Of a stretch of 64,000 nt of DNA, positions 1-9,173 are shown one piece after another. Location of the stretch: contig NZ_SJSO01000029.1 in NCBI RefSeq assembly GCF_004331735.1, positions 1-64,000 on the forward strand, given 5' to 3'. The translations under genes were made by a program, and so were the position numbers. This DNA is from Pedobacter psychrodurus (lineage in GTDB: Bacteria > Bacteroidota > Bacteroidia > Sphingobacteriales > Sphingobacteriaceae). The notes beneath the pieces were generated by a model. The model saw only the letters and a list, made by a program, of their open reading frames with translations, had not been told where the DNA came from and did not search any database. Position 1 is the first letter of the stretch. Every line of letters begins with the position of its first letter.

Positions 1-256
1 TCAATCCCAAGTGGCAGAAAATCAAAAAACAGATGCAGTATAGAACAAATAGCACTACCAAACCTAAAACGCAGTGGTTTTGTGTTCATAAGCGATGAGT
101 TAAAGCTTTCACGAGAATTGAACACAAAACAAAGTGCTGCTGTTTTTTGATGAGCGTGGGTGGTGAGGAGCCACATTGCCGGATTGACAAAGCGCTTTGG
201 GTACTTTGGCGCTCCAAAGTACCATGCCCCGCGGCAAAGAGCGGAAAAAAAATCAA
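1..256 (-). repeat. Foldback intergenic repeat, copy 1 (cut by window edge)
   Basis: Reverse-oriented copy of an element also found at about 32313-32630 and 54503-54930. Concentric inverted arms are visible: TCAATCC at 1-7 with GGATTGAC at 181-188; ATCAAAAAACAG at 21-32 with CTGTTTTTTGAT at 140-151; GTTTTGTGTTCA at 77-88 with TGAACACAAAAC at 119-130. A separate hairpin of the GTACTTTGG/CCAAAGTAC type lies at about 208-230. Loops differ between copies while arms are kept. No coding function is apparent. Confidence 0.75.
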
Positions 257-502
257 CATTTATCTCCAAAGTATAGTTTTTAAGATATCAAATCTTGTTG
301 TTAGCAAGAAAGATGCTGATCCCGAACATTCGGGACAGCATGACGATCGCCTTAGGAATATGTGCTAAAAACAAATACAGGCTAATGTAGATGTGTCCAC
401 AGGATAGGCCTGCGCGGGAAAGACGACCATTCTTAGCAATATTACTATATAGGTTATAGCGATCGCATTAAGATTACTCTTAAGGATCTTTGTGGTAATT
501 AT
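257..502. other. Intergenic, no gene seen
   Basis: No convincing gene. It holds a short palindrome CCCGAACATTCGGG at 321-334, inserted in a GTCATCCTG-type context and resembling the micro-palindromes found in the larger gene deserts. Confidence 0.5.
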
Positions 503-946
503 TTATACGCTTCGTTTCACCCAATCCTCATAAGTCATTTCAAATTTCACTTCTCCTTTATTTACGATACCTACTTTTTTCCAGCCTTGCCGGGTATAAA
601 ACTCTTCCGCTCGGGTATTGGGCGATGTACCCAGCCAAACTGCTTCATGCGTTTGATCGAAATACCAATCCATCATCAATCGGTGCAGTTCTTTGCCAAT
701 GCCTTGGCATTCAAACTCGGGTCGAAGAAATAAAGCCCAGATGTTATGTTCATTTAGATCAACAATAGCAAAACCAACTAGTTTTCCATGCACTTCGCAA
801 ACCCAACCTTTGCCACGTTGCGTAATAAATTCTTCGCAATCTTTGTCAGTAACCAGCGCCGGATCAGACAAAGTGTTCTCTTTTACCGTATGTCTGACAA
901 TTTGTATGGCAGGAATGTCAGTCGTTTTTGCTTCGCGGAAAATCAT
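503..946 (-). CDS. GNAT-family N-acetyltransferase
   Basis: A 147-residue protein with the layout of a single GNAT domain, which transfers an acetyl group from acetyl-CoA to an amine. The acetyl-CoA pyrophosphate loop is visible as QGIGKELH at residues 81-88, after the beta-strand IWALFLRPEF. The C-terminal AEEFYTRQGWKKVG matches the usual end of the fold, where an aromatic residue often acts as general acid. Length is normal for a stand-alone GNAT. The gene is transcribed away from the tetR gene that starts at 1128. Substrate cannot be told from sequence; small molecules, peptides or protein N-termini are all possible. Family confident, function open. Confidence 0.85.
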   Translation of the reverse strand: MIFREAKTTDIPAIQIVRHTVKENTLSDPALVTDKDCEEFITQRGKGWVCEVHGKLVGFAIVDLNEHNIWALFLRPEFECQGIGKELHRLMMDWYFDQTHEAVWLGTSPNTRAEEFYTRQGWKKVGIVNKGEVKFEMTYEDWVKRSV

Positions 947-1058
947 TTTTTATGAGCTATGGAGAAATTTAATTTATTAAAAAGGTCTTTTAAGGTATTC
1001 TAACCGTTGATTATCAGTTGCTAAACTAAACAATAAAATGTTTATGACAAATGAATGA

Positions 1059-1101
1059 TTGTGAATTCTGGAATTGGTTTTACATTTGCTTAACGGTGTT
1101 A
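1059..1101 (+). promoter_or_regulatory. Promoter and operator of the tetR-type regulator
   Basis: TTG at 1059-1061, a 19-bp spacer and TACATTTG at 1081-1088 match the Bacteroidota promoter consensus TTG-N19-TANNTTTG. Directly downstream, where transcription should start, lies the box TAAC-GGT-GTTA (1091-1101). The same box with flanking TTAGATTATTTA recurs upstream of the efflux operon, so the regulator probably represses itself. Confidence 0.7.
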
Positions 1102-1127
1102 GATTATTTACACCTAATATTCCAGTC

Positions 1128-1733
1128 ATGGGAAGTAAAGAAAGAATTCTACGTTTAAAAGATGAAACCAGAACAAAAATTCTGGATGCTGCCTTGAACA
1201 TTGTTCAAACAGAGGGCTGGCAAGCATTAAGTATGCGTAAAATTGCCGACCAGATTGAATATACTGCACCCATTATTTACGAATACTTTTCTAACAAAGA
1301 TGGCATCTTACTGGAACTTACCAGAAGAGGATATTTAATGTTAGCGAAAGATATCCGCGAAGCCAGAGATCAGCACGAATCTCCGGAAGATAAAATGGAA
1401 GCCATGTGGATTGCCTACTGGAACTTCGCCTTTACCCACAAAGAATTTTATCAATTGATGTACGGTGTGGATATGGTTTGTTGTACCGTTAAAAATTCAA
1501 TGCCCGAAGCCGAAAACGTAGGTAGTATGTTGGGCGATGTAATTGAATCCTTATTTGTGAAGAAACCTGTTTCTGAGGACGATATCTGCATGAAGTATTA
1601 CACCTATTGGTCTATCATCCATGGTTTAATTTCCATCAACCTGGTTCGCCCGAATGGAAGAACTACTGACGAGTTAAACCAGCAAATTTTAAAAGATGCA
1701 ATCAAGGGCATCACGTTATCTATTAACAGTTAA
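1128..1733 (+). CDS. TetR/AcrR-family transcriptional regulator of the adjacent RND efflux operon
   Basis: A 201-residue protein with an N-terminal TetR helix-turn-helix at about residues 12-58 (TRTKILDAALNIV, then ALSMRKIADQI and APIIYEYFSNKDGILLEL) and a larger helical C-terminal ligand domain. The ATG at 1128 is preferred over an upstream in-frame ATG at 1074, because the matched promoter (-7 at 1081-1088) would place the transcript start after 1074. Regulators of this family usually repress the neighbouring pump until a ligand binds. The same palindromic box lies in this gene's own promoter and twice around the start of the following operon, which supports that role. The ligand is unknown. 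Confidence 0.9.
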   Translation: MGSKERILRLKDETRTKILDAALNIVQTEGWQALSMRKIADQIEYTAPIIYEYFSNKDGILLELTRRGYLMLAKDIREARDQHESPEDKMEAMWIAYWNFAFTHKEFYQLMYGVDMVCCTVKNSMPEAENVGSMLGDVIESLFVKKPVSEDDICMKYYTYWSIIHGLISINLVRPNGRTTDELNQQILKDAIKGITLSINS

Positions 1734-1755
1734 AATATTTTTTTTACACAGTAAT

Positions 1756-1785
1756 TTAACACTGTTAGATTATTTATACACTATA
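1756..1785 (+). promoter_or_regulatory. Operator box upstream of the RND efflux operon
   Basis: TTAACACTGTTA (1756-1767) followed by GATTATTTATAC. This matches the 1090-1115 segment of the tetR promoter at most positions. The placement before the adaptor gene suggests binding by the TetR-family repressor. No clean TANNTTTG element was found here. Confidence 0.6.
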
Positions 1786-1806
1786 ATTCCAATTAAATTT
1801 AATCAT

Positions 1807-3009
1807 ATGAAATCTCTACATCGCTTGTACCCATTACTTAACACTGTTAAACAGTTTAATAGCATTAAGTTATTGTTAACAATTTCTCTACTATCTATAA
1901 TTTTGGTGAGTTGTAAATCATCTCCTGAGCAATCGGCAGCTGCACCACCGCCACCAGCACTGCCTGTAAGCGCGATTAACTCGAGCACAGAAACTACGTA
2001 TATTGAATATCCGGCCTCTATTCAGGGTGCTGTTGATATCGATGTTCGTCCGCAGGTGAGTGGTTACTTACAAAGTGTGTTGGTTAATGAAGGCGCTTAC
2101 GTAACCGCAGGACAAACCTTATTCAAAATTAACGAAAACCCTTATCGCGAGGCTTTAAACAATGCTAAAGCGAGTTTACATGCAGCAGAAGCAGCTATAC
2201 TCAATGCGCAGTTGGAAGTTGATAAGTTAACACCACTGGTTCAGAATAAAGTAGTTTCTGATTTTCAGTTAAAAACAGCTAAAACGGCCTATAAAATTGC
2301 TCAGGCAAATGCCGAACAAGCTAGAGCCAGTGTGGCTTCGGCACAGATCAATTTAGGTTACACTAATGTTAAGGCTACGGTGAGCGGTTACATCGGCCGT
2401 ATTCCTAAAAAACAAGGAAGTTTAGTTTCGCCGACTGATCAAATTGCTTTAACACAGTTATCAGATATTCATGAAGTGCATGTTTATTTTGCCTTGGCAG
2501 AAAACGACTTCAATAATTTTAATGCAAACTATCCAGGTAAAACACCTGCCGACAGGATTAAACATTTACCAGCAGTAGAACTTTTACTGGCCGATAACTC
2601 TGCTTATCCAATTAAAGGTAAAATCGACATGATTGACGGTCAGTTTGATAAAAATACTGGGGCCATTACTTTGAGAGCCAGTTTTCCTAATGCGAGCGGT
2701 GTGCTACGTTCGGGTAATACCGGCAAAATCCGCTTAGGTTTGCAACATGATGATGCCATTCTGGTACCGCAGTCATCAACGGTAGAAATGCAGGATAAAG
2801 TATTTGTATTTACCGTAGGCGATAGCAGTAAAGTGAAAAAACAAGCCATTACCATTGTTGGTAAAGCCGGCGAAAATTACCTGGTTAATTCTGGGGTAAA
2901 AGTTGGCGACCAGATCGTGTTAAGCGGGGTTGATAAATTACAGGAGGGCATGGTGATCCAGCCTCAAAAAGCAGCAGATAAAGTAGCTGTTGCAAAAACA
3001 AAAAATTAA
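1807..3009 (+). CDS. RND efflux periplasmic adaptor subunit (membrane fusion lipoprotein)
   Basis: A 400-residue adaptor of the AcrA/MexA kind, linking the inner-membrane pump to the outer-membrane channel. The ATG at 1807 gives a lipoprotein signal: a hydrophobic stretch ending in LVSC, with the lipidated Cys near residue 36. A barrel/lipoyl segment follows (DIDVRPQVSGYLQSVLVNEG, then VTAGQTLFKIN), then a helical hairpin rich in Ala and Gln, the second lipoyl half (ATVSGYIGRIP) and a membrane-proximal end (GVKVGDQIVLSGVDKLQEG). It is first of a three-gene operon. A perfect 13-bp palindrome TTAACACTGTTAA at 1838-1850 lies inside its early codons, a third likely repressor site. Substrates are unknown. 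Confidence 0.93.
   Translation: MKSLHRLYPLLNTVKQFNSIKLLLTISLLSIILVSCKSSPEQSAAAPPPPALPVSAINSSTETTYIEYPASIQGAVDIDVRPQVSGYLQSVLVNEGAYVTAGQTLFKINENPYREALNNAKASLHAAEAAILNAQLEVDKLTPLVQNKVVSDFQLKTAKTAYKIAQANAEQARASVASAQINLGYTNVKATVSGYIGRIPKKQGSLVSPTDQIALTQLSDIHEVHVYFALAENDFNNFNANYPGKTPADRIKHLPAVELLLADNSAYPIKGKIDMIDGQFDKNTGAITLRASFPNASGVLRSGNTGKIRLGLQHDDAILVPQSSTVEMQDKVFVFTVGDSSKVKKQAITIVGKAGENYLVNSGVKVGDQIVLSGVDKLQEGMVIQPQKAADKVAVAKTKN
1838..1850. promoter_or_regulatory. Intragenic palindromic operator in the adaptor gene
   Basis: TTAACACTGTTAA is a perfect palindrome around a central C and repeats the box seen at 1091-1101 and 1757-1767. It lies about 30 bp inside the adaptor coding sequence. Three copies within 760 bp around one regulator support a shared operator. 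Confidence 0.55.
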
Positions 3010-3033
3010 CAAACAATTAAAGTTTAAGCAATC

Positions 3034-6000
3034 ATGTTTCAGAAATTTATAGACAGGCCTGTACTTTCGACTGTTATTTCCATCTTATTGGTGATAGTAG
3101 GTATACTTGGCTTAACAAAGTTGCCCTTAGAGCGCTTTCCAAATATCGCACCTCCGTCGGTATTGGTAACCGCGGTGTATCCAGGGGCTAATGCCGAAAC
3201 GATTTTACGTTCGGTAACTCCATCATTGGAGGAAGCCATTAATGGTGTGGAGAACATGACCTACATGACCTCCAGCGCCAGTAACGATGGTACCTTGGCG
3301 ATCACGGTTTACTTTCAACAGGGTACCAACCCCGATCAGGCAGCTGTTAATGTGCAAAACCGTGTTTCGCAGGCCACCAGCCAATTGCCTGCAGAGGTTG
3401 TACAGTATGGTATAACCACTACCAAACAGCAAAATAGTTTTATTGGCGCTATCGGTGTTTACTCAGAAGATCCAAAAAAATACGATGCCGTTTTTGTAAA
3501 TAACTATGCACAGATCAATATCATTCCCGAACTTAAACGTATCCCGGGTGTAGGTTCTGCCAGTGTATTTGGTGGTATTAAAGATTATTCAATGCGTATT
3601 TGGTTAAACCCAAGTCAATTGGCTACTTACAAAATTACACCCAATGAAGTGATCACAGCCATTCAGGACAAAAACCTGGAAGCAGCACCTGGTAGGTTCG
3701 GAGAAAGAAGTAGTGAGGCGTTTGAATATATCATTAAATATAAAGGTAAGCTGACCAAACCAGAGGAATATCAAAATATTGCGATCCGTTCCAATTCAGA
3801 TGGTTCTATATTACGTTTAAAAGATGTGGCCCGTGTAGAATTGGGTGCTTACAGTTATGGTAGTGTAAACCGCTTAAACGGACACGATGGAATTACCATT
3901 GGGGTGATCCAGTTATCAGGCTCTAATGCCAACGAAATCCAGATTGCCATTGATAAACTGTTGGCGAAACTATCAAAAGATTTCCCGGCGGGTATTAAAC
4001 ACAATCAGTTTTATCGTACCAAAACCGATCTTGATGAATCCATCAACCAGGTACAGCACACTTTGATAGAAGCCTTTTTATTGGTATTTATCGTTGTATT
4101 TATCTTCCTTCAAGATTTCAGGTCTACTTTAATTCCGGCTATAGCGGTTCCGGTGGCTATTATCGGTACTTTCTTTTTCATGCAGCTGTTCGGCTTCTCT
4201 ATTAACCTTTTAACCCTGTTCGCGCTGGTATTGGCCATTGGTATTGTGGTAGATGATGCGATCGTGGTGGTAGAAGCGGTGCATGCCAAGATGGAGGAAG
4301 ACCCTACGCTTACGCCGAAAGCAGCAACTACCCAGGCGATGAATGAAATTACCGGGGCAATTATATCGATTACACTGGTGATGGCGGCGGTATTTTTACC
4401 GGTTGGTTTTATGACGGGCTCAACAGGTATATTTTACAAACAGTTTGCCTTAACTATGGCCATAGCCATCATTATATCGGCTGTTAACGCCTTAACTTTA
4501 AGTCCTGCGCTGGCTGCCTTATTTTTAAAGAATAAACATGCTGAAGGTGGGCACAAAGCGCCTAAAAAAGGTTTTGTAGAAAAGTTTTATGCAGGTTTTA
4601 ATGGTGGGTTTAATTATATGACCAACCGATATGTTGGCGGCTTAAAAGTGCTTATCCGTAACAAATGGTTGAGCATGGGCGGACTTGCTTTGATCGTTTT
4701 GGTTACCGTTTTTCTGGTGAGCAGAACAAAAACAGGCTTTATTCCTACAGAGGATCAGGGTTTTGTGGCGATCGCGGTTGCCAGTCCATCAGGAACATCA
4801 TTAGCCAATACCAATAAAATATTAAAACAAGCAGAAGCAGAGTTAAGGGCTATGCCATCAGCAAGATTTGTGATGTCGTTGGCTGGTTATAACTTTTTAA
4901 CCGCATCGAACAGTCCATCAGCTGGTCAGATTTTCTTATTGTTAAAACCGAACGACGAAAGAGGGGCGGTAAAAAATATCGATGAGATCCAAAATATAGT
5001 TAGGGCCAAAATGGCGGCCATATCTGCCGGTACCTTCTTTGTATTCAGTTTCCCTACAGTTCCGGGCTTTAGTAACGTGGAGGCCATGAACGTGATGTTA
5101 CAGGATAAAACGAATGGCAGGCTGGATAAATTTAGTGGTGTAGCGAATAACTTTATCGGAAAGTTGATGGCGAAACCGGCAATTGCTTATGCTTTTACTT
5201 CTTATAAAGCCGATTATCCGCAGTTACAATTGGATGTTAACGACGAAAAAGCCGATCAGTTGGGCGTAAGCAAAAAAGATATCTTACAAACCATGCAGAC
5301 TTATTTTGGTACTGCGCAGGCATCAGATTTTAACCGCTTTGGTAAATACTACCGTGTAGTGGTTCAGGCTGATATTGCCGACAGAACCGATCCTGCAAGT
5401 ATCGATCGTGTGTTTGTTAAAAACAAGTCAGGAGAAAGCGTGCCAATCAGTACATTGGTTAAATTAACCCGTGTGTATGGTTCAGAAACGGCTTCGCGTT
5501 ATAACCTGTTTAACTCAATCGAGGTAAATGCGATCCCTAAACCAGGCTTCAGTTCTGGTGATGCGATCAAAGCGATAGAAGAAACCGCCAGAGAACAATT
5601 ACCAACCGGCTATGCTTACGAATTCTCGGGACAAACACGTGAGGAAATTTCTTCAGGAGGACAGTCTACTGTGATATTCCTGCTTTGTTTGGTGTTTGTT
5701 TACTTTTTATTATCAGCACAGTATGAGAGTTACATCCTGCCATTGGCGATAATACTTTCCATCCCTACAGGTGTATTTGGTGTGTTTGTGGTCTTGGGTC
5801 TAACTGGTATCGAAAATAACATTTATGTACAGGTAGCGCTGATTATGCTGATTGGTTTGCTGGCTAAAAATGCGATTCTGATTGTAGAGTTTGCCGTGCA
5901 GCGACGAAAGGCGGGACTCAGTTTGGTTGATTCGGCTATAGAAGCAGCGCGATTGAGGATCAGACCGATCATAATGACATCACTTGCCTTTGTGTTTGGT

Positions 6001-6234
6001 TTGTTCCCGATGAGTATTGCAACAGGTCCATCGGCACAAGGTAACCACTCCATCAGTATCGGTGCCGCAGGCGGTATGGTATCTGGTGTAATTTTAGGTT
6101 TGTTCATCATTCCGGTACTCTTTGTCATCTTCCAGGCTTTACAGGAAAAAATATCAAAAAAATCAAGAAATGAGGTTGTTCACCACCATGGAGAACCTGT
6201 AAATAATAATCATACAGTTTATGAAACGGTTTAA
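3034..6234 (+). CDS. RND-family (HAE1/AcrB-like) multidrug efflux permease
   Basis: A 1066-residue inner-membrane proton-driven pump, about the length of AcrB. It begins with the typical MFQKFIDRPVLSTVISILLV helix, followed by a large periplasmic loop, a block of membrane segments, a second loop and the second block. The proton-relay acids in membrane segment 4 are D407 and D408 (VVDDAIVVVEA), the same numbers as in AcrB; the matching Lys in segment 10 is about K945 (GLLAKNAILIVEFA). It lies 24 bp after the adaptor gene and its end overlaps the channel gene by 14 bp, so the three are co-transcribed. The HAE1 signature suggests export of hydrophobic or amphiphilic drugs; the real substrate is not shown. 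Confidence 0.96.
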   Translation: MFQKFIDRPVLSTVISILLVIVGILGLTKLPLERFPNIAPPSVLVTAVYPGANAETILRSVTPSLEEAINGVENMTYMTSSASNDGTLAITVYFQQGTNPDQAAVNVQNRVSQATSQLPAEVVQYGITTTKQQNSFIGAIGVYSEDPKKYDAVFVNNYAQINIIPELKRIPGVGSASVFGGIKDYSMRIWLNPSQLATYKITPNEVITAIQDKNLEAAPGRFGERSSEAFEYIIKYKGKLTKPEEYQNIAIRSNSDGSILRLKDVARVELGAYSYGSVNRLNGHDGITIGVIQLSGSNANEIQIAIDKLLAKLSKDFPAGIKHNQFYRTKTDLDESINQVQHTLIEAFLLVFIVVFIFLQDFRSTLIPAIAVPVAIIGTFFFMQLFGFSINLLTLFALVLAIGIVVDDAIVVVEAVHAKMEEDPTLTPKAATTQAMNEITGAIISITLVMAAVFLPVGFMTGSTGIFYKQFALTMAIAIIISAVNALTLSPALAALFLKNKHAEGGHKAPKKGFVEKFYAGFNGGFNYMTNRYVGGLKVLIRNKWLSMGGLALIVLVTVFLVSRTKTGFIPTEDQGFVAIAVASPSGTSLANTNKILKQAEAELRAMPSARFVMSLAGYNFLTASNSPSAGQIFLLLKPNDERGAVKNIDEIQNIVRAKMAAISAGTFFVFSFPTVPGFSNVEAMNVMLQDKTNGRLDKFSGVANNFIGKLMAKPAIAYAFTSYKADYPQLQLDVNDEKADQLGVSKKDILQTMQTYFGTAQASDFNRFGKYYRVVVQADIADRTDPASIDRVFVKNKSGESVPISTLVKLTRVYGSETASRYNLFNSIEVNAIPKPGFSSGDAIKAIEETAREQLPTGYAYEFSGQTREEISSGGQSTVIFLLCLVFVYFLLSAQYESYILPLAIILSIPTGVFGVFVVLGLTGIENNIYVQVALIMLIGLLAKNAILIVEFAVQRRKAGLSLVDSAIEAARLRIRPIIMTSLAFVFGLFPMSIATGPSAQGNHSISIGAAGGMVSGVILGLFIIPVLFVIFQALQEKISKKSRNEVVHHHGEPVNNNHTVYETV

Positions 6235-7627
6235 TAGTTTTACCATCCTGCTCCTTGCATTAATCTGGAGCGGATGTTCGGTTTCGAAAGATACAGCGCT
6301 GCCTAATATTGCGCCAGGATTATTCAGAAATTCATTACCTAAAGATTCTTCAAGTGTTGGCGGTATGCCCTTGAAAAGTTTTATCAACGACCTTACTGTT
6401 CAAAATTTAATTGATACAGCTTTGGTTAAAAATTACGATATGCAAATTGCATTGAAAAACATCGATGCAGCCGAAGTATTGTTCAAACAATCGAAATTGG
6501 GTTATCTGCCCGAACTTAAATTGCAGGTTGCTGCAAGTTCGAGCCGCCCGTCTGATAACAGTTTAAATGGTTTAAGCCTTAATCAGTTTACAGGCTCAAC
6601 ACATATCGAAGATTATAATGCGAATCTGGGTGTGGTTTGGGAGGCCGATATCTGGGGTAAAATCCGCAACCAAAAAGCTGGCGCTTTAGCCAGTTTTTTG
6701 CAGACAGAAGAAGCCCGTAAAGCGGTTCAAACCCGTTTAGTTTCCAATGTTGCACAAGGCTATTACAATTTGTTAATGCTCGATGCGCAATTGGAAATCG
6801 CGAAAAAGAACTTAAAACTGAACGACAGCACATTAAGGATTATCAATTTACAGTTCGATGCTGGTCAGGTAACTTCATTGGCGATACAGCAGGCTCAGGC
6901 GCAGCAGTTAAATGCGGCGCAGCTGATCCCTCGTTTAGAGCAGAATGTAACTTTACAGGAGAATGCTTTAAGTGTATTGATCGGTACTTTGCCGAAAGCG
7001 ATTAACCGCGATAGCCGTTTAGATAAAATGAATCTCCCGCAGGAATTAAACGCAGGTTTTCCTTCGTCTATGTTAAGCCGCAGGCCTGATATTAAAAGTG
7101 CTGAACTGGCCCTGACTATTGCTAATGCAAAGGTTGGTGTAGCGAAAGCAAGTTTGTACCCTTCATTGGTGATTACCGCAAGTGGAGGCATCAACTCTTT
7201 TAAAGCAAGCAACTGGTTTAATGTACCGGCATCGTTATTCGGTTTGGTTGGGGCAGGCATTACACAGCCTATCTTCCAGAGAGGTCAGTTAAAAACTTCT
7301 TTAGAGCTGGCTAAAATCGACCGTGAGAAATCGGTAATCCAGTTCCGTCAGTCGGTATTGAATGCGGTTGGCGAAGTTTCTGATGAGTTAACCAAAGTAG
7401 AGAAGTTAAAAGCACAATACAGCATCGCTGAGAAAAGGGCACAAACTTTACAACAGGCTTCTAGAAATGCAAGTTTATTGTTTAAAAGTGGTATGGCTAA
7501 TTATTTAGAGGTGATTACTGCGCAAGGCAATTTATTGCAAAGTGAACTGGAATTAACCACGATTAAAACAGAGCAGTTAAATGCAGTTGTTGGTTTGTAC
7601 CGTTCGTTAGGCGGCGGCTGGCAGTAA
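6221..7627 (+). CDS. RND efflux outer-membrane channel (TolC-like, OprM/NodT family lipoprotein)
   Basis: A 468-residue TolC-superfamily channel. The N-terminus has a lipobox ending at Cys19 (LIWSGC), as in OprM-type proteins. Two tandem outer-membrane-efflux repeats follow: the first includes AEVLFKQSKLGYLPELKLQV and VWEADIWGKIRNQKAGA, the second SRRPDIKSAELALTIANAKVG and AGITQPIFQRGQLKTSLELA. Each half gives two beta-strands plus long helices that pack into a trimeric tunnel. The start overlaps the end of the pump gene, indicating translational coupling. It completes a full tripartite system with the two upstream genes. Confidence 0.95.
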   Translation: MKRFNSFTILLLALIWSGCSVSKDTALPNIAPGLFRNSLPKDSSSVGGMPLKSFINDLTVQNLIDTALVKNYDMQIALKNIDAAEVLFKQSKLGYLPELKLQVAASSSRPSDNSLNGLSLNQFTGSTHIEDYNANLGVVWEADIWGKIRNQKAGALASFLQTEEARKAVQTRLVSNVAQGYYNLLMLDAQLEIAKKNLKLNDSTLRIINLQFDAGQVTSLAIQQAQAQQLNAAQLIPRLEQNVTLQENALSVLIGTLPKAINRDSRLDKMNLPQELNAGFPSSMLSRRPDIKSAELALTIANAKVGVAKASLYPSLVITASGGINSFKASNWFNVPASLFGLVGAGITQPIFQRGQLKTSLELAKIDREKSVIQFRQSVLNAVGEVSDELTKVEKLKAQYSIAEKRAQTLQQASRNASLLFKSGMANYLEVITAQGNLLQSELELTTIKTEQLNAVVGLYRSLGGGWQ

Positions 7628-7642
7628 TTCCTGTAATCCGTC

Positions 7643-7660
7643 ATCCGATAGCTATCGGAT
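7643..7660. repeat. 18-bp perfect palindrome, first of seven copies in the window
   Basis: ATCCGATAGCTATCGGAT. Identical copies lie at 9394, 9564, 23805, 25211, 42850 and 55280, always intergenic. It sits inside longer repeats as if it had been inserted into them. Confidence 0.85.
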
Positions 7661-8039
7661 GCGAGGCTGGGCTTGAGCGAGCCAGCCTGTACCGATTTGT
7701 CGGTAAAGCAATCTTCATAGAGCGGTTTAGTAGTATTTTACCACTAAGTCACAAAGACACCAAGGATGTTTTGCAATAGCAGGATGTTCCTGGTGTTTTG
7801 TTTTATAAAAGGGTTTTGGAAAGCAGTTTTTGTGCTCATCGGTTCCGATAGTCCCGCTGTCCGTTTTATCCTGATGAAGGATCAGGATGCTCACTTCCAT
7901 CGGGTTTGGTTTACTTGGGGAGGTGCATCGTCATCTCGACCGTAGTGGAGAGATCTTTGAACTTTTCATAAACATAGTTCGTCATTCCCGCGCATGCGGG
8001 AATCTTAAAGCGGTCGCTATGTTGTTGCCCTATTCACTG

Positions 8040-8330
8040 TCTTGCCTCGGTTGGCCACCGAAAGGCTCTTTCTTTTCTCTTGATAGAAAAGAAACAAAAC
8101 CTGAGCGCAGCGAAAGCATGACTACCTGTAAAAACAACAACTAAGAAGACATAAATCAAGGCTTGGATCTGATGTCGGATAAATTCGTCAAAGCTTTTTT
8201 GGCCGTCAGCACAAGCCCCGATGAAAAATCGGGGAGGGCGTGCTGCCTCGGGGTTGTGGTAGGTTGAAAGGGGGTGCTAAAGCTTTAACGTTTTTTCCTT
8301 CCATCATATCCTAGGCCGGATAGCGTGATG
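8040..8330 (+). repeat. Hairpin-headed dispersed element, type 1, copy A
   Basis: Begins TTGCCTCGG, then a hairpin (TTTCTTTTCT with AGAAAAGAAA), a central stem CAGCAC...GTGCTG enclosing CCCCGAT/ATCGGGG, and an end reading CTGCCTCGGGGTTGTGG. Copy B at 24362-24702 matches over about 290-340 bp in the same orientation. Confidence 0.7.
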
Positions 8331-8512
8331 CAGATCGCATGGAGCACATTGCAGGATGCGGTAATTTGTCTTTTAGCCCTTTCCCTTTCAGGGGAAAGGT
8401 GCCGATAGGCGGATAGGGGTTTAAGGCGCTCGCTATAATACGGTCGTCATTCTCGCACAGGCGGGAATCTTAAAGCGTTCGCTATCTGCTAGGCCGGATA
8501 GCAGGGAGCAGA
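8313..8512 (+). repeat. Direct duplication, copy 1 (partner at 8980-9173)
   Basis: Starts AGGCCGGATAGC and runs through a block containing CCCTTTCCCTTTCAGGGG and GGCGGATAGGGGTTTAAGG to a GCGGGAA-type hairpin. Copy 2 is nearly identical and lies 667 bp downstream. A shorter, more diverged relative lies at about 24920-25010. Confidence 0.8.
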
Positions 8513-8761
8513 GGGATTATCGCATCATTTCAACCGCGATCAATCGTCATTATAAGGCTGGGCTTGAGCGAGCCAGCCTGTACCGATTTGTCGGTAAAGC
8601 AATCTCATTAGTGGTGTTTTTACCATTAAGTCATCCTACCTCGATCGATTCGTCATCTCGACCGTAGTGGAGAGATTTTTGAACTTTTCATAAACATAGT
8701 TCGTCATTCTCGCGCAGTTGGGAATCTTAAAGCGGTCGCTATGTTGTTGCCTTCTGCACTG

Positions 8762-8980
8762 TCTTGCCTCGGTTAGCCACCGAAGGGCTTTTACTTTTGG
8801 CTTGGCCCAAAAGTAACAAAAACCCAAGGCTTGCATCCTTTCTTGAAATAAGCTATCGAAATTCTTATTGCGGCAATATGGAGGCCCCGATGAAGAATCG
8901 GGACTTTATATTGCCTCGGGTTGTGGTATGTTGTGGGGTTGTGTAAGAATTTCAATGCTTATTTCTGCGAAAATCTGCCA
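8762..8980 (+). repeat. Hairpin-headed dispersed element, type 2, copy A
   Basis: Begins TTGCCTCGG, then hairpin TTACTTTTGG with CCAAAAGTAA, a central stem GGCAATAT/ATATTGCC enclosing CCCGAT/ATCGGG, and an end with CCTCGGGTTGTGG. The relative at 23899-24145 keeps the head hairpin but with TTTCTTTTGG/CCAAAAGAAA, a paired change. Confidence 0.7.
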
Positions 8981-9173
8981 GGCCGGATAGCATGATGCAG
9001 ATCGCATGGAGCACATTGCAGGATGCGGTAATTTGTCTTTTAGCCCTTTCCCTTTCAGGGGAAAGGTGCCGATAGGCGGATAGGGGTTTAAGGCGCTCGC
9101 TATAATACGGTCTTCATTCCCGCGCAGGCGGGAACCTTAAAGCGCTATCTGCTAGGCCGGATAGCAGGGAGCA
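8980..9173 (+). repeat. Direct duplication, copy 2 (partner at 8313-8512)
   Basis: About 93 percent identical by eye to the segment 667 bp upstream. Differences include GCATGATG for GCGTGATG and changes in the terminal hairpin segment. Confidence 0.8.

Noticed and set aside
147..368. Open frame of 73 codons on the plus strand
   Set aside because: It runs through the foldback repeat and into spacer; no start context and no protein-like composition.
1074..1127. Longer start for the TetR gene
   Set aside because: The consensus -7 element at 1081-1088 places the transcript start after this ATG.
7887..8946. Several short open frames (7887-8144, 8764-8946 and a minus-strand one at 8636-8836)
   Set aside because: They read through dispersed repeats; the same peptide-like strings recur at 23868-24059 because the DNA repeats, not because a protein is conserved.
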